Notes: generated by a model from the letters alone, not told the origin. A stretch of 64,000 nt of DNA from Citrobacter tructae (GCF_004684345.1 NZ_CP038469.1:1364001-1428000), one strand, 5' to 3'. Shown: positions 7,524 to 17,806, counted from the first letter of the stretch. Made by a program: numbers and translations.

Positions 7524-9572
7524 TTACTGACTGGATGCGGGCTGTTCCGCTGGCTTCTCTTTTTCAAGATGCGCCAGGTCGAGTGCGATTTTCACCGTCT
7601 CATCCAGATACGGATCCGGTTCCTGGTAATCCTTCGGCAGATCGTCCAGTTTCTTCAGCAGCGGTTTGCCTTCACGTTTAAAGCGATCGTTGATACGCGC
7701 CAGACGCAGGGCATCATCTTCGTTATTCTCTTTTTCACGTTGAGCAAAATTAAGAGACGCGATGTTGCGCTTATCTTTCAGGGCATTGAAACGGGCAATA
7801 TCCTTCATGATGTACTGGAACTCAGGATCTTTGGCGATACGCGCATTATGTTCTTTCAGTAATTCAGGGCCGAACGGCGTTAAATTATCTGACTTCTCAT
7901 AAGTTGCCGCATCGACGCTATCCCACGGCAAGGCGTTATCTTCAAACTTCTCACCGGTTTCGGTTTCTTCATTGCCTGTCGGCATGATGATATCCGGCGT
8001 TACGCCCTTACGCTGCGTGCTGCCACCGTTAACGCGGTAGAATTTCTGGATAGTGTACTGAACGGAACCCAGCGCAGGCCATTCTGGACGCAGCATCTGA
8101 TCGTAGATACGATTCAAAGAACGGTATTGCTGCACAGTACCTTTACCGAAGGTTGGTTCACCGACGATCAACGCACGGCCATAATCCTGCATTGCCGCTG
8201 CAAAAATCTCAGATGCCGAGGCACTGAAACGGTCAACCAGAACCACCAGCGGGCCTTTATAGTAAACAACACCGTCAGTATCGCTGTCTTCGCGCACTTT
8301 ACCGTTATTGTCACGTACCTGAACAACCGGGCCAGAAGGGATAAACAGACCAGAAAGCGAGACGGCTTCGGTCAGAGCGCCACCACCGTTGGTGCGCAGA
8401 TCGATAATCACGCTGCTCACATTCTGTTTTTCCAGCTTCTGCAGCTGAACTTTGACGTCATCCGTCAGACCAACATAGAAGCCAGGAATATCCAGTACGC
8501 CGACTTTCTCTTTGCCAACGGTTTTGACCGACATTTTAACGGCGCGGTCTTCCAGACGAATACGTTCGCGCGTTAGCGTAACGGTACGCGTCTTAGTGCC
8601 TTTACCGGCAGGCAGGATCTCAAGACGAACCTTGCTACCCTTTGGTCCCTTGATCAGCGCGACGACGTCATCAAGACGCCAGCCAATCACATCAACCACG
8701 CCTTTGCCCGACTGTCCGACGCCAACAATACGATCGCCTACGCTTATCGCCTTGCTCTTGGCTGCCGGGCCGCCTGCCACCATAGAGTTAATGACGGTAT
8801 AGTCATCATCCATTTGCAGAACCGCGCCAATACCTTCCAGAGACAGGCTCATTTCAGTATTGAACTGTTCGGTGTTACGCGGAGACAGGTAGTTGGTATG
8901 CGGATCGATTTCGCGTGCGAACGCCGTCATTGCCAGTGAGAACACATCTTCACTGTTGGTCTGCGCCAGACGGCGAATCGCAAATTTGTAACGACGAGTC
9001 AGCGTTTCGCGGATTTCAGCATCAGTTTTACCGGTCAGTTTCAGGCTAAGTTCATCGAATTTAACCTTACCGTCCCACAATGCGTTTAGCTCGGCTTCAC
9101 TTTTTGGCCACGGGGCCTTGCTGCGATCGAGATTAAACGTGTCGTTACCGGTGAAATCCATTGGACGAGCCAGCACGTTTAACGCGTACTGGTAACGTTC
9201 AAACCGGCGTTTTTGCGCCAGGTTGTAGAGATCGTAAAAGACATCCAGCTTGCCCGTACGCAGTTCATCACCGAGAACGGTTTTCTTTTTGGCAAACTGC
9301 TCTATATCACTCGCCAGCAGCACGTTATGGCTGTAGTCGAGCAGATTCAGATAGCGGTCAAAAATTTTTGCCGAAAACGCCTGATCCAGATCGAACTGGC
9401 GATAATGTGAACGCGTAAAGCGCGATGTGACACGTTCGCTCACCGTCGCGTGCTGCGTTTCTTCCTTTAGTATGGGGAGTTGATCGGCACGCGTGATGTC
9501 TTCCACAGCGAGTGCCTGGCCTGCTAATACAAACAGACCAGCTAACGCAGTAAGCCTAAAAAAAGTGTTCAT
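7524..9572 (-). CDS. prc: Periplasmic tail-specific protease Prc (Tsp)
   Basis: This 682-residue C-terminal processing protease cleaves periplasmic proteins with non-polar C-termini, including PBP3 precursor and MepS (with NlpI). It has a signal peptide (MNTFFRLTALAGLFVLAGQALA), an N-terminal helical region, a PDZ domain (about 235-330) and the S41 core with a Ser/Lys dyad: Ser in DRFSASASEIF and Lys in FGKGTVQQY. The longer frame adds 16 unsupported residues; the Met at 9572 gives exactly the E. coli length. It lies 19 bp behind proQ in one operon. Confidence 0.95.
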   Translation of the reverse strand: MNTFFRLTALAGLFVLAGQALAVEDITRADQLPILKEETQHATVSERVTSRFTRSHYRQFDLDQAFSAKIFDRYLNLLDYSHNVLLASDIEQFAKKKTVLGDELRTGKLDVFYDLYNLAQKRRFERYQYALNVLARPMDFTGNDTFNLDRSKAPWPKSEAELNALWDGKVKFDELSLKLTGKTDAEIRETLTRRYKFAIRRLAQTNSEDVFSLAMTAFAREIDPHTNYLSPRNTEQFNTEMSLSLEGIGAVLQMDDDYTVINSMVAGGPAAKSKAISVGDRIVGVGQSGKGVVDVIGWRLDDVVALIKGPKGSKVRLEILPAGKGTKTRTVTLTRERIRLEDRAVKMSVKTVGKEKVGVLDIPGFYVGLTDDVKVQLQKLEKQNVSSVIIDLRTNGGGALTEAVSLSGLFIPSGPVVQVRDNNGKVREDSDTDGVVYYKGPLVVLVDRFSASASEIFAAAMQDYGRALIVGEPTFGKGTVQQYRSLNRIYDQMLRPEWPALGSVQYTIQKFYRVNGGSTQRKGVTPDIIMPTGNEETETGEKFEDNALPWDSVDAATYEKSDNLTPFGPELLKEHNARIAKDPEFQYIMKDIARFNALKDKRNIASLNFAQREKENNEDDALRLARINDRFKREGKPLLKKLDDLPKDYQEPDPYLDETVKIALDLAHLEKEKPAEQPASSQ

Positions 9573-9591
9573 GCCAGGCCAGGCCTCCGTT

Positions 9592-10278
9592 TCAGAACAC
9601 CAAGTGTTCTGCGCGTACAATCAAAGACATACCCGAATTCAGCTGTACACGGACGCCATCTTTGGTGATTTCTAATACGGTGGCATCCATCGCATTATTA
9701 CCTGCTTTCACCTTTAAGGACTGCCCTACCTTCAGCACTGAAATATCAGACACTGGGGTATGCTGTTCTTCGCGAGGAGCACGCGGTGCTTGAGCGGCCG
9801 GTTTTTCAGCGCGAGGTTTACGCTCTGCGCCTTCTTTACGACGCGGAGCAGGACGCGGCTTACGCTCGCGACGCGGTGCGCCTTCTTTTTCACCAGCAGC
9901 AGCGGCCGCTTCGCGTTTTTTCGCCTGTTGCTCGGCACGTTGCGCCTGAACGCGGGCTTTTGCTTCTTCAAGCTGTTTGCGCGCATGTTCAACGTGTTGC
10001 TCATCCAGCTCACCGCATGGGTTGCCGTCGAGATCGACACGCGTTGCGCCCAGCTTAACGCCATACAGATAACGCCAGCTTGAAGTGTAGAGACGTAAGG
10101 CAGAACGGAGCTGTGTCTTGCTGAGGTTCATTTCGCCCTCAACACGCTCTACCAGATCCTGAAAAATGCCAATTTTCAGCGGGCGCGCTTCGCCTTCCGC
10201 ACTAAAACACTGCGGGAAGCGTTCGGCCAGAAACGCGATGACTTCTTTACTGCTATTCAACTTAGGTTGATTTTCCAT
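9592..10278 (-). CDS. proQ: Global RNA-binding chaperone ProQ
   Basis: This 228-residue protein binds structured sRNAs and 3' ends of mRNAs. It contains the N-terminal FinO-like domain (about 1-120), a long basic, lysine/alanine/arginine-rich linker (about 125-175), and a C-terminal Tudor-like SH3 domain (KVGQSLKVKAGNNAMDATVLEI). It is four residues shorter than in E. coli, all in the linker. It is translated with prc, 19 bp upstream of it. Confidence 0.95.
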   Translation of the reverse strand: MENQPKLNSSKEVIAFLAERFPQCFSAEGEARPLKIGIFQDLVERVEGEMNLSKTQLRSALRLYTSSWRYLYGVKLGATRVDLDGNPCGELDEQHVEHARKQLEEAKARVQAQRAEQQAKKREAAAAAGEKEGAPRRERKPRPAPRRKEGAERKPRAEKPAAQAPRAPREEQHTPVSDISVLKVGQSLKVKAGNNAMDATVLEITKDGVRVQLNSGMSLIVRAEHLVF

Positions 10279-10374
10279 GAAATTTCCTGATTACAACGGA
10301 CGTAGCCAACAAGCGCAGGCATGAACAGGCGTCATTATAATGACGCCATCAGTAATTGCTACGTTATCCGTTGA

Positions 10375-10872
10375 TTATCCTGCGACGGTCGCAAAGAATT
10401 TTTTGTAATCCGTCATTGCAAGCACGGTTTCAAGCTGTGCCACAAGCGTACGCAACCCCTGTTCATCCTCTTCAGTAAACCGGCCAAACGCGGTGCTATC
10501 AATATCCAGCACGCCGATTATCTGATTTTCGACCGTGACCGGCAGCACGATTTCAGCATTGCTGGCGGCATCGCAAGCAATGTGCCCGTCAAAGGCATGA
10601 ACGTCTTCAATGCGCTGAACTTGGTTCTGCGCCACTGCGGTACCACACACGCCGCGGCCAACAGGGATACGCACGCAGGCGATCTTTCCCTGGAAGGGGC
10701 CGAGCACCAGCGTGTCGTTCTCGAGCAGATAAAAACCAGCCCAGTTCACGTCTGAAAGCCGTTCATACAACAAGGCACTGGTATTCGCCAGCGTTGCCAG
10801 AAAACTGGTTTCACCTGCCATTAATGCGCGAAAATCACGGTTCAGATCCGTGTATAGCTCTATTTTGTTCAT
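10375..10872 (-). CDS. msrC: Free methionine-(R)-sulfoxide reductase MsrC
   Basis: This 165-residue GAF-domain enzyme reduces free Met-R-sulfoxide in the cytoplasm. Cys66, Cys76 and Cys100 (in KIACVRIP, RGVCGTA and HIACDAA) correspond to the three redox cysteines of the fRMsr family. It was formerly yebR. It diverges from yebS, with about 128 bp for both promoters. Confidence 0.92.
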   Translation of the reverse strand: MNKIELYTDLNRDFRALMAGETSFLATLANTSALLYERLSDVNWAGFYLLENDTLVLGPFQGKIACVRIPVGRGVCGTAVAQNQVQRIEDVHAFDGHIACDAASNAEIVLPVTVENQIIGVLDIDSTAFGRFTEEDEQGLRTLVAQLETVLAMTDYKKFFATVAG

Positions 10873-11000
10873 TATGTAATCACTTAGTTGTCTTACTTAA
10901 AACTGCAGCCTACTAAAATAAACATTAAATGCGTTAATGCTCAAGATCATTCCCATCATGGGTTAAGATAACATTACTCTAACACTTTGATCCGCGATAC

Positions 11001-12284
11001 ATGGCCCTAAATACTCCACGCATCAAGCCATCCAAAAAAATAGCGATCAGGTCCGTCGGTGAGGCGCTACCCCGCGCGCACTATCAGCGTTGTCCCGAAT
11101 GCGACATGTTATTTAGCTTGCCGAAAATGCGTTCGAACCAAAGTGCATACTGCCCCCGCTGCCAGGCAAAAATCCGTGACGGGCGCGACTGGTCGTTGAC
11201 GCGACTGGCGGCAATGGCCTTCACCATGCTGCTACTGATGCCGTTTGCCTGGGGAGAGCCGCTATTACACATCTATTTATTAGGCATTCGCATCGACGCC
11301 AATGTGGTTCAGGGCATCTGGCAAATGACCCGCCAGGGCGATCCACTGACCGCATCCTTTGTGCTATTTTGCGTGATGGGCGCGCCGATCATACTCGTCT
11401 CCTCAATTGCTTATCTGTGGTTGGGTAACATACTCGGTATGAACCTACGCCCGGTCCTGCTGATGCTGGAAAGGCTTAAAGAGTGGGTCATGCTTGATAT
11501 TTACCTTGTGGGTATTGGCGTCGCCTCGATCAAAGTACAGGACTATGCTTTTCTTCTTCCGGGCGTGGGGCTGTATGCTTTTCTTGCGCTGGTGATCCTC
11601 AGCATTCTGACGCTATCACACCTCAATGTAGAACAGTTGTGGGACCGTTTTTACCCGCAAAGACCCGCACGACGCCCCGACGAGCAGCTTCGCGTGTGCC
11701 TTGGCTGCCACTTTACCGGTTATTCAGACGCCCGAGGTCGCTGCCCTCGTTGTCATATTCCTTTGCGCTGGCGCAGGAATCAAAGCATACAAAAGTGCTG
11801 GGCCGCGCTGCTGGCCTCGATTGTCCTGCTGCTGCCTGCTAATCTGCTGCCTATCTCTATCATTTACGTCAATGGCTCCCGGCAGGAAGACACCATTTTG
11901 TCCGGTATTATGTCGCTGGCAAACAGCAATGTTGGCGTCGCGGCAATAGTCTTTATTGCCAGTATTCTGGTGCCTTTCACCAAAGTGATTGTGATGCTTA
12001 CCCTATTGATTAGCATCCATTTTAAATGTGAACAGGGCTTACGCACGCGCATTCTACTGCTACGCATGGTGACGTGGATTGGTCGTTGGTCGATGTTGGA
12101 TCTGTTTGTTATCGCATTAACCATGTCGCTGATTAATCGTGACCAGATACTTGCTTTTACTATGGGACCGGCTGCGTTTTATTTCGGCGCAGCGGTAATT
12201 TTGACTATTCTTGCTGTGGAATGGCTGGACAGCCGCTTACTTTGGGATGCACATGAGTCAGGAAACGCCCGCTTCGCAGACTGA
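11001..12284 (+). CDS. yebS: Inner-membrane lipid transport protein LetA (YebS)
   Basis: This 427-residue PqiA-family protein works with the MCE protein YebT (LetB) in lipid movement across the envelope. It has two zinc ribbons (Cys31/34/51/54 and Cys233/236/248/251), each followed by a block of about four transmembrane helices, the duplicated LetA architecture. The stop overlaps the yebT start by 32 bp, so the two are probably coupled. Confidence 0.92.
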   Translation: MALNTPRIKPSKKIAIRSVGEALPRAHYQRCPECDMLFSLPKMRSNQSAYCPRCQAKIRDGRDWSLTRLAAMAFTMLLLMPFAWGEPLLHIYLLGIRIDANVVQGIWQMTRQGDPLTASFVLFCVMGAPIILVSSIAYLWLGNILGMNLRPVLLMLERLKEWVMLDIYLVGIGVASIKVQDYAFLLPGVGLYAFLALVILSILTLSHLNVEQLWDRFYPQRPARRPDEQLRVCLGCHFTGYSDARGRCPRCHIPLRWRRNQSIQKCWAALLASIVLLLPANLLPISIIYVNGSRQEDTILSGIMSLANSNVGVAAIVFIASILVPFTKVIVMLTLLISIHFKCEQGLRTRILLLRMVTWIGRWSMLDLFVIALTMSLINRDQILAFTMGPAAFYFGAAVILTILAVEWLDSRLLWDAHESGNARFAD

Positions 12285-14886
12285 AGCGCAGATTAAAACA
12301 AAACGCCGCATATCTCCGTTCTGGCTACTGCCGATCATCGCCTTGATGATCGCCGGGTGGCTGATCTGGGGAAGCTATGAAGATCGCGGCAATACAGTCA
12401 CCATCGACTTTATGTCTGCAGACGGTATTGTGCCGGGCCGAACGCCCGTTCGTTATCAGGGCGTCGAAGTTGGCACGGTGCAGGATATCAGTCTCAGCAA
12501 AAATCTGCGCAAGATTGAAGTTCGCGTCAGTATCAAATCCAGCATGAAAGATGCTCTGCGTAAAGATACGCAGTTCTGGCTGGTGACGCCGAAAGCGTCA
12601 TTGGCAGGGGTCTCCGGGCTCGATGCGCTGGTCGGCGGGAACTATATCGGGATGATGCCCGGAACCGGTGAGCCAAAAGATCATTTCGTCGCACTGGATA
12701 CGCAGCCCAAATATCGCCTGAATAACGGCGATTTGATGCTACATCTTCATGCGCCTGATCTCGGTTCCCTTAACAGCGGTTCGCTGGTGTATTTCCGCAA
12801 AATACCGGTAGGCCGGGTATATGACTACACCATCAACCCCAACAATCAGGGCGTGACCATAGACGTACTGATTGAGCGCCGATTTACTAATCTGGTAAAA
12901 AAAGGTAGCCGCTTCTGGAACGTATCTGGCGTCAATGCAGATATCAGCCTCAGCGGGGCGAAGGTCAAGCTGGAAAGTCTGGCCGCACTGGTCAATGGCG
13001 CTATCGCTTTTGATTCGCCGGAAGATTCACAACCGGCTGCCGCAGACGACACCTTTGGTCTGTATCAGGACCTCGCGCACAGCCAGCGTGGCGTGATCGT
13101 GAAGCTGGAATTACCCAGCGGCGATGGGCTAAAAGCAGGTTCAACATCTCTGATGTACCAGGGTTTGGAAGTCGGTGAACTGACGAAGCTAGAGCTGATC
13201 CCAGGTGGTAAAGTCACCGGTGAAATGACGGTTGATCCGAGTGTCGTTTCGTTACTGCGAGATAACACGCGCATTGAACTGCACAGTCCCAAATTGTCAT
13301 TGAGCGATGCGAACCTCAGCTCGCTGTTAACCGGTAAAACCTTCGAACTGGTCCCCGGTGATGGCGAACCACGTAGCCAGTTTGTGGTGGTTCCCGGCGA
13401 AAAATCCTTACTGCATGATCCGGGCGTGATGACGCTCACCCTGACCGCGCCGGAAAGTTACGGCATTGAGGCGGGGCAACCACTGATCCTGCACGGTGTC
13501 CAGGTTGGACAAGTGATTGAGCGTACGCTGTCCAGCAAAGGCGTCTCCTTTACCGTCGCCATCGAGCCCCAGCATCGCGATCTGGTACTGGGTGACAGCA
13601 AATTTGTGGTCAACAGCCGGGTTGACGTCAAAGTGGGCATTGACGGCGTGGAGTTCTTAGGTGCCAGCGCCAGCGAATGGATTAGCGGCGGTATCCGTAT
13701 TTTACCCGGCACCAAGGGTGAAATGAAAAGCAGCTATCCGCTGTATGCCAATCTGGAAAAGGCGATTGAAAACAGCCTGAGCGATCTGCCCACCACCACG
13801 CTCAGCCTGCGCGCCGAAACGCTGCCCGACGTTCAGGCCGGTTCGGTGGTGTTATACCGTAAATTCGAGGTTGGTGAGGTCATTAGCGTTCGCCCCCGCG
13901 CCGACGCGTTTGATATCGATCTGCACATCAAACCGGAATACCGCAACCTGTTGACCAACAACAGCGTTTTCTGGGCGGAAGGCGGCGCAAAAGTCCAGCT
14001 TAACGGTAGCGGTTTGACCGTACAGGCATCGCCCTTGTCACGCGCGTTAAAAGGTGCAATCAGCTTCGATAATCTGAGCGGTGCCAGCGCCAGCCAGCGC
14101 AAAGGAGACAAGCGGATTCTGTACGCCTCAGAAACAGCCGCACGTGCAGTGGGGGGGCAAATTACCCTGCACGCCTTTGACGCCGGTAAGCTCGCCGCAG
14201 GCATGCCCATTCGCTATCTGGGCATCGATATCGGTCAGATCCAGACCCTGGAGCTTATCACCGCGCGCAACGAAGTACAGGCGAAAGCGGTACTGTACCC
14301 GGAGTATGTCCAGACTTTTGCACGCAGCGGGACGCGCTTCTCGGTTATTACCCCGCAAATCTCTGCGGCAGGCGTGGAACATCTGGATACTATCCTGCAG
14401 CCGTATATCAACGTTGAACCAGGTCGTGGGAATCCACGTCGTGATTTTGAATTGCAGGAAGCCACCATTACCGACTCACGTTATCTTGATGGCCTGAGCA
14501 TCGTGGTCGAAGCACCGGAAGCCGGTTCGCTGAATATCGGCACGCCTGTTCTGTTCAGGGGCATTGAAGTGGGCACCGTCACCGGGCTGACGCTGGGCTC
14601 GCTTTCTGACCGTGTGATGGTTGCCATGCGCATCAGCCAGCGCTACCAGCATCTGGTGCGTAACAACTCCGTGTTCTGGCTGGCATCCGGCTACAATCTC
14701 GATTTCGGTCTGACCGGCGGCGTGGTGAAGACCGGAACCTTTAATCAGTTCATTCGCGGCGGTATTGCCTTTGCCACCCCACCGGGTACGCCACTGGCAC
14801 CAAAAGCTCAGGCCGGAAAACACTTCTTGTTGCTAGAAAGCGAACCAAAAGAGTGGCGTGAATGGGGAACCGCCCTACCACGTTGA
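12253..14886 (+). CDS. yebT: Seven-MCE-domain envelope protein LetB (YebT)
   Basis: This 877-residue protein has one N-terminal membrane anchor (about residues 23-43) and seven tandem MCE domains. In E. coli it forms a tunnel spanning the periplasm for lipid transport. The repeats are easy to see by the recurring pattern PVRYQGVEVGTV, SLVYFRKIPVGRV, SLMYQGLEVGEL, PLILHGVQVGQV, SVVLYRKFEVGEV, PIRYLGIDIGQI and PVLFRGIEVGTV. The frame is open upstream to 12211, but ATG 12253 gives the conserved N-terminus MSQETPASQTEAQIK. Confidence 0.95.
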   Translation: MSQETPASQTEAQIKTKRRISPFWLLPIIALMIAGWLIWGSYEDRGNTVTIDFMSADGIVPGRTPVRYQGVEVGTVQDISLSKNLRKIEVRVSIKSSMKDALRKDTQFWLVTPKASLAGVSGLDALVGGNYIGMMPGTGEPKDHFVALDTQPKYRLNNGDLMLHLHAPDLGSLNSGSLVYFRKIPVGRVYDYTINPNNQGVTIDVLIERRFTNLVKKGSRFWNVSGVNADISLSGAKVKLESLAALVNGAIAFDSPEDSQPAAADDTFGLYQDLAHSQRGVIVKLELPSGDGLKAGSTSLMYQGLEVGELTKLELIPGGKVTGEMTVDPSVVSLLRDNTRIELHSPKLSLSDANLSSLLTGKTFELVPGDGEPRSQFVVVPGEKSLLHDPGVMTLTLTAPESYGIEAGQPLILHGVQVGQVIERTLSSKGVSFTVAIEPQHRDLVLGDSKFVVNSRVDVKVGIDGVEFLGASASEWISGGIRILPGTKGEMKSSYPLYANLEKAIENSLSDLPTTTLSLRAETLPDVQAGSVVLYRKFEVGEVISVRPRADAFDIDLHIKPEYRNLLTNNSVFWAEGGAKVQLNGSGLTVQASPLSRALKGAISFDNLSGASASQRKGDKRILYASETAARAVGGQITLHAFDAGKLAAGMPIRYLGIDIGQIQTLELITARNEVQAKAVLYPEYVQTFARSGTRFSVITPQISAAGVEHLDTILQPYINVEPGRGNPRRDFELQEATITDSRYLDGLSIVVEAPEAGSLNIGTPVLFRGIEVGTVTGLTLGSLSDRVMVAMRISQRYQHLVRNNSVFWLASGYNLDFGLTGGVVKTGTFNQFIRGGIAFATPPGTPLAPKAQAGKHFLLLESEPKEWREWGTALPR

Positions 14887-14962
14887 TGCCTCCTGCTCCG
14901 GCGTACCCGCGCCGGAGCAAATATGCTACACTGCGCGCCTGTTTTTTTTCCGGTGGTACTAC

Positions 14963-16384
14963 GTGGCTTATTTTCCTGACGCCTTTCTGACTCAAATGCG
15001 GGAAGCAATGCCTTCCTCGCTCTCTTTCGATGATTTTCTCGCCGCCTGCCAGCGTCCATTACGACGCAGCATTCGTATTAATACCCTGAAAATCTCCGTT
15101 GCCGACTTCCTCGACTTAACGGCACCTTACGACTGGTCGCTCGCACCAATTCCGTGGTGTGAAGAAGGCTTCTGGATCGAGCGCGACGATGAGGAGTCAG
15201 TCCCACTCGGCAGCACTGCTGAGCATTTAAGTGGGCTATTTTATATTCAGGAAGCCAGTTCGATGCTGCCGGTTGCCGCGCTGTTTGCCGAGGGCAATAC
15301 GCCCGATCGCGTGATGGACGTTGCCGCCGCACCGGGTTCGAAAACCACGCAAATAGCTGCAAAAATGAAGAATAAAGGCGCGATTCTGGCCAATGAATTT
15401 TCCGCCAGCCGCGTCAAAGTGCTGCATGCCAATATCAGTCGCTGCGGTATCGCTAACGTTGCCCTCACCCATTTTGACGGACGCGTGTTTGGCGCTGCGC
15501 TGCCGGAATCTTTCGATGCTATTCTTCTGGACGCACCGTGTTCCGGCGAAGGCGTGGTGCGTAAAGATCCCGATGCACTGAAAAACTGGTCCGTCGACAG
15601 TAATCTTGAGATTGCCGTCACCCAGCGCGAACTACTAGACAGCGCGTTTCATGCCTTACGTCCCGGCGGTACGCTGGTGTATTCCACCTGCACGCTGAAC
15701 CGTGATGAAAATGAATCCGTCATGCAGTGGCTGATAGCAACCTATCCGGACGCTGTGGAGTTTCTCCCGCTGGGTGATTTGTTCCCCGGAGCGGCACGCG
15801 CGCTGACGCCTGAAGGTTTTCTGCATGTCTTCCCGCAAATTTACGACTGTGAAGGATTCTTCGTCGCCCGTTTGCGTAAAACAGCCGCTATCCCAGCTCT
15901 GCCCACCCCAAAATATAAGGTCGGTAATTTTCCGTTCAGCCCGCTGAAAGGCCGCGAAACCGCACAAATCACCGGGGCGGCTAACGCCTGTGGATTGCAG
16001 TGGGAAGACAATCTGCGCCTCTGGCAGCGTGATAAAGAGATCTGGTTGTTCCCTGTTGAGATTGAATCGCTAATTGGCAAAGTCCGGTTTTCCCGTCTCG
16101 GGATTAAGCTGGCTGAAACCCACAATAAAGGCTATCGCTGGCAGCATGAGGCCGTCATCGCCCTCGCCGACCCGCACCACGGCAATGCGTTCGAACTGAC
16201 CCACGAAGAAGCCGAAGAGTGGTATCGCGGCAGAGATGTCTACCCGCAAACCGCTCCGGAGACAGACGACGTGCTGGTGACCTTCCAGCGTCAGCCTATT
16301 GGGCTGGCAAAACGTATTAACTCACGGTTGAAAAACAGCTATCCGCGCGATCTTGTGCGGGATGGTAAGCTCTTTAGCAGATAA
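14963..16384 (+). CDS. rsmF: 16S rRNA m5C1407 methyltransferase RsmF
   Basis: This cytoplasmic SAM-dependent enzyme makes 5-methylcytosine at 16S rRNA position 1407. The Rossmann domain carries the SAM loop (VAAAPGSKTTQ), DAPCSGEG and the catalytic-cysteine motif STCTLN, followed by a C-terminal RNA-binding part. No ATG precedes the conserved YFPDAFLTQM in a sensible place, so GTG at 14963 (behind GGTGG) is the likely start, giving 473 residues against about 479 in E. coli. The open frame reaches back to 14858 inside yebT but is not conserved there. Confidence 0.9.
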   Translation: MAYFPDAFLTQMREAMPSSLSFDDFLAACQRPLRRSIRINTLKISVADFLDLTAPYDWSLAPIPWCEEGFWIERDDEESVPLGSTAEHLSGLFYIQEASSMLPVAALFAEGNTPDRVMDVAAAPGSKTTQIAAKMKNKGAILANEFSASRVKVLHANISRCGIANVALTHFDGRVFGAALPESFDAILLDAPCSGEGVVRKDPDALKNWSVDSNLEIAVTQRELLDSAFHALRPGGTLVYSTCTLNRDENESVMQWLIATYPDAVEFLPLGDLFPGAARALTPEGFLHVFPQIYDCEGFFVARLRKTAAIPALPTPKYKVGNFPFSPLKGRETAQITGAANACGLQWEDNLRLWQRDKEIWLFPVEIESLIGKVRFSRLGIKLAETHNKGYRWQHEAVIALADPHHGNAFELTHEEAEEWYRGRDVYPQTAPETDDVLVTFQRQPIGLAKRINSRLKNSYPRDLVRDGKLFSR

Positions 16385-16484
16385 CGCACGTTTTTACTGG
16401 CGCTTTTGCTAACGTTGACTACGCTGAAAAATGGACGACCCAACTGGTCGTACCACAACCAGTAAACTAACGGAGAGCACGATG

Positions 16485-16721
16485 ATGAAAACCAGTGTGC
16501 GCATTGGCGCTTTTGAGATCGACGACGCCGAGTTACATGGCGAATCGCCGGGAGACCGAACGTTAACCATTCCGTGTAAATCCGATCCGGATTTATGTAT
16601 GCAGCTGGACGCCTGGGATGCCGATACCAGCGTCCCGGCCCTCCTTAATGGCGAACATTCTGTTCTATTCCGTGAGCACTACGATCGTAAGTCAGATGCC
16701 TGGATCATGCGTTTTGCCTGA
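16485..16721 (+). CDS. yebV: Conserved small protein YebV
   Basis: This 78-residue soluble protein of unknown function closely matches E. coli YebV (MKTSVRIGAFEIDDAELHGE). ATG 16485 follows a GGAG at good distance; ATG 16482 is one codon earlier and equally possible. It lies between rsmF and yebW and ends before a plus-strand terminator. Confidence 0.88.
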   Translation: MKTSVRIGAFEIDDAELHGESPGDRTLTIPCKSDPDLCMQLDAWDADTSVPALLNGEHSVLFREHYDRKSDAWIMRFA

Positions 16722-16730
16722 TTCAAAAAG

Positions 16731-16756
16731 AACCCGTCGCCAGACGGGTTATTTAT
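16731..16756 (+). terminator. Terminator after yebV
   Basis: AACCCGTC-gcca-GACGGGTT followed by a T-rich tail (ATTTATTTCT), ten bases past the yebV stop. Confidence 0.8.
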
Positions 16757-16823
16757 TTCTTAATTTCCCCCTCGCAGCAACCTCTTCTACACTATGGGTA
16801 CGGCAGTACAATTTGAGGATGGA

Positions 16824-17015
16824 ATGTTCACGCTGGTTCTTTTTGTTTGCTACCTGGATGGCGGTTGTGAAGATATCGTGGTCGATGTCTACAATACGGA
16901 ACAGCAGTGCCTTATTTCGATGGACGATCAGCGTATTCGCAATGGAGGATGCTTGCCGGCGGATGGCTACATCGATAGCTTCTGGAAACCTGCCCAAACG
17001 TACAGCGATTTTTGA
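16824..17015 (+). CDS. yebW: Conserved small protein YebW
   Basis: This 63-residue protein (MFTLVLFVCYLDGGCEDIVV) matches E. coli YebW, function unknown. It has several cysteines (C9, C15, C29, C43). The start at 16824 gives the family length; ten extra upstream codons are not supported. Its stop abuts the pphA stop exactly, tail to tail. Confidence 0.85.
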   Translation: MFTLVLFVCYLDGGCEDIVVDVYNTEQQCLISMDDQRIRNGGCLPADGYIDSFWKPAQTYSDF

Positions 17016-17657
17016 TTATTGTAGCTGCACTAATGTCAGCTCACCGCCAAATACCGCGCCGGTATCAATATAGTGCAGGTTCCCAATGTCCAGACGATGA
17101 CGCAACGGCGTATGGCCAAACCAGAAATGATCCGCACCACGAATTCCGCGCCCCTTGTTAAGCAGTCGCGTGCGATCCCACAACACCCGCTGTAAATCGA
17201 CATTCTTCTGCCACTGATATTCATCATCCGGGTAATCGGCATGAGCAATAATGTGTAGCCCATCCTGACAGCGCAATTCCACAATCCAGGGTAATTGCCG
17301 ACACTCCTCAAGCGCGCGCCGCGCTGCGGGTTGCGCGGCGTGGGTAAACCATTCTCCCCCATTCATCTGCCATAGCAACGCTTCGCCCGTTGTCAGCGCA
17401 TCAAGCGCCATCTGCTCATGATTTCCCCTAACCGCCACTATCCAGTTTTTGCGCAGTAACTGCAGACAGCGCAGACTGTCAGGTCCACGGTCAATCACAT
17501 CGCCGACCGAAACCAGCAGATCCTGCCACGGATCAAACCGGCACTGACGCAATTTAGTCATCAATAATGAGAAACAGCCGTGGAGATCGCCCATCACCCA
17601 GACGTGACGCCAGTGCGAACCTTCGATTCGTTGATAGATATTGTTAGGTCCTCCCAT
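17016..17657 (-). CDS. pphA: Serine/threonine protein phosphatase PphA (PrpA)
   Basis: This 213-residue metallophosphatase dephosphorylates Ser/Thr/Tyr-phosphoproteins and is linked to envelope-stress signalling in E. coli. The PPP-family metal motifs are present in order: GDLHG, GDVIDRG and GNHEQ, with distal histidines in IAHADYP and FGHTPLRH. ATG 17657 follows an AGGAGG sequence. Its upstream region leads into the prophage attachment repeat 150 bp away. Confidence 0.92.
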   Translation of the reverse strand: MGGPNNIYQRIEGSHWRHVWVMGDLHGCFSLLMTKLRQCRFDPWQDLLVSVGDVIDRGPDSLRCLQLLRKNWIVAVRGNHEQMALDALTTGEALLWQMNGGEWFTHAAQPAARRALEECRQLPWIVELRCQDGLHIIAHADYPDDEYQWQKNVDLQRVLWDRTRLLNKGRGIRGADHFWFGHTPLRHRLDIGNLHYIDTGAVFGGELTLVQLQ

Positions 17658-17806
17658 GTGGCCTCCTGGATGCAGTAATCGCCCTTATAAAAATTTAACA
17701 ATAGCAGCAAAAAAGCCTGGACGATCGAGGGGCGGAGTATGGTATGGTTTGGGAAGAATACAGCATGCGACACGCAGTGTTTTGCCCCGGACGGCATCGT
17801 ATTCGC

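Noticed and set aside
8127..8576. Plus-strand ORFs over prc
   Set aside because: They are antisense shadows of the highly conserved protease gene.
14858..14962. N-terminal extension of RsmF from an ATG inside yebT
   Set aside because: The added residues are not conserved; GTG 14963 yields the family length.
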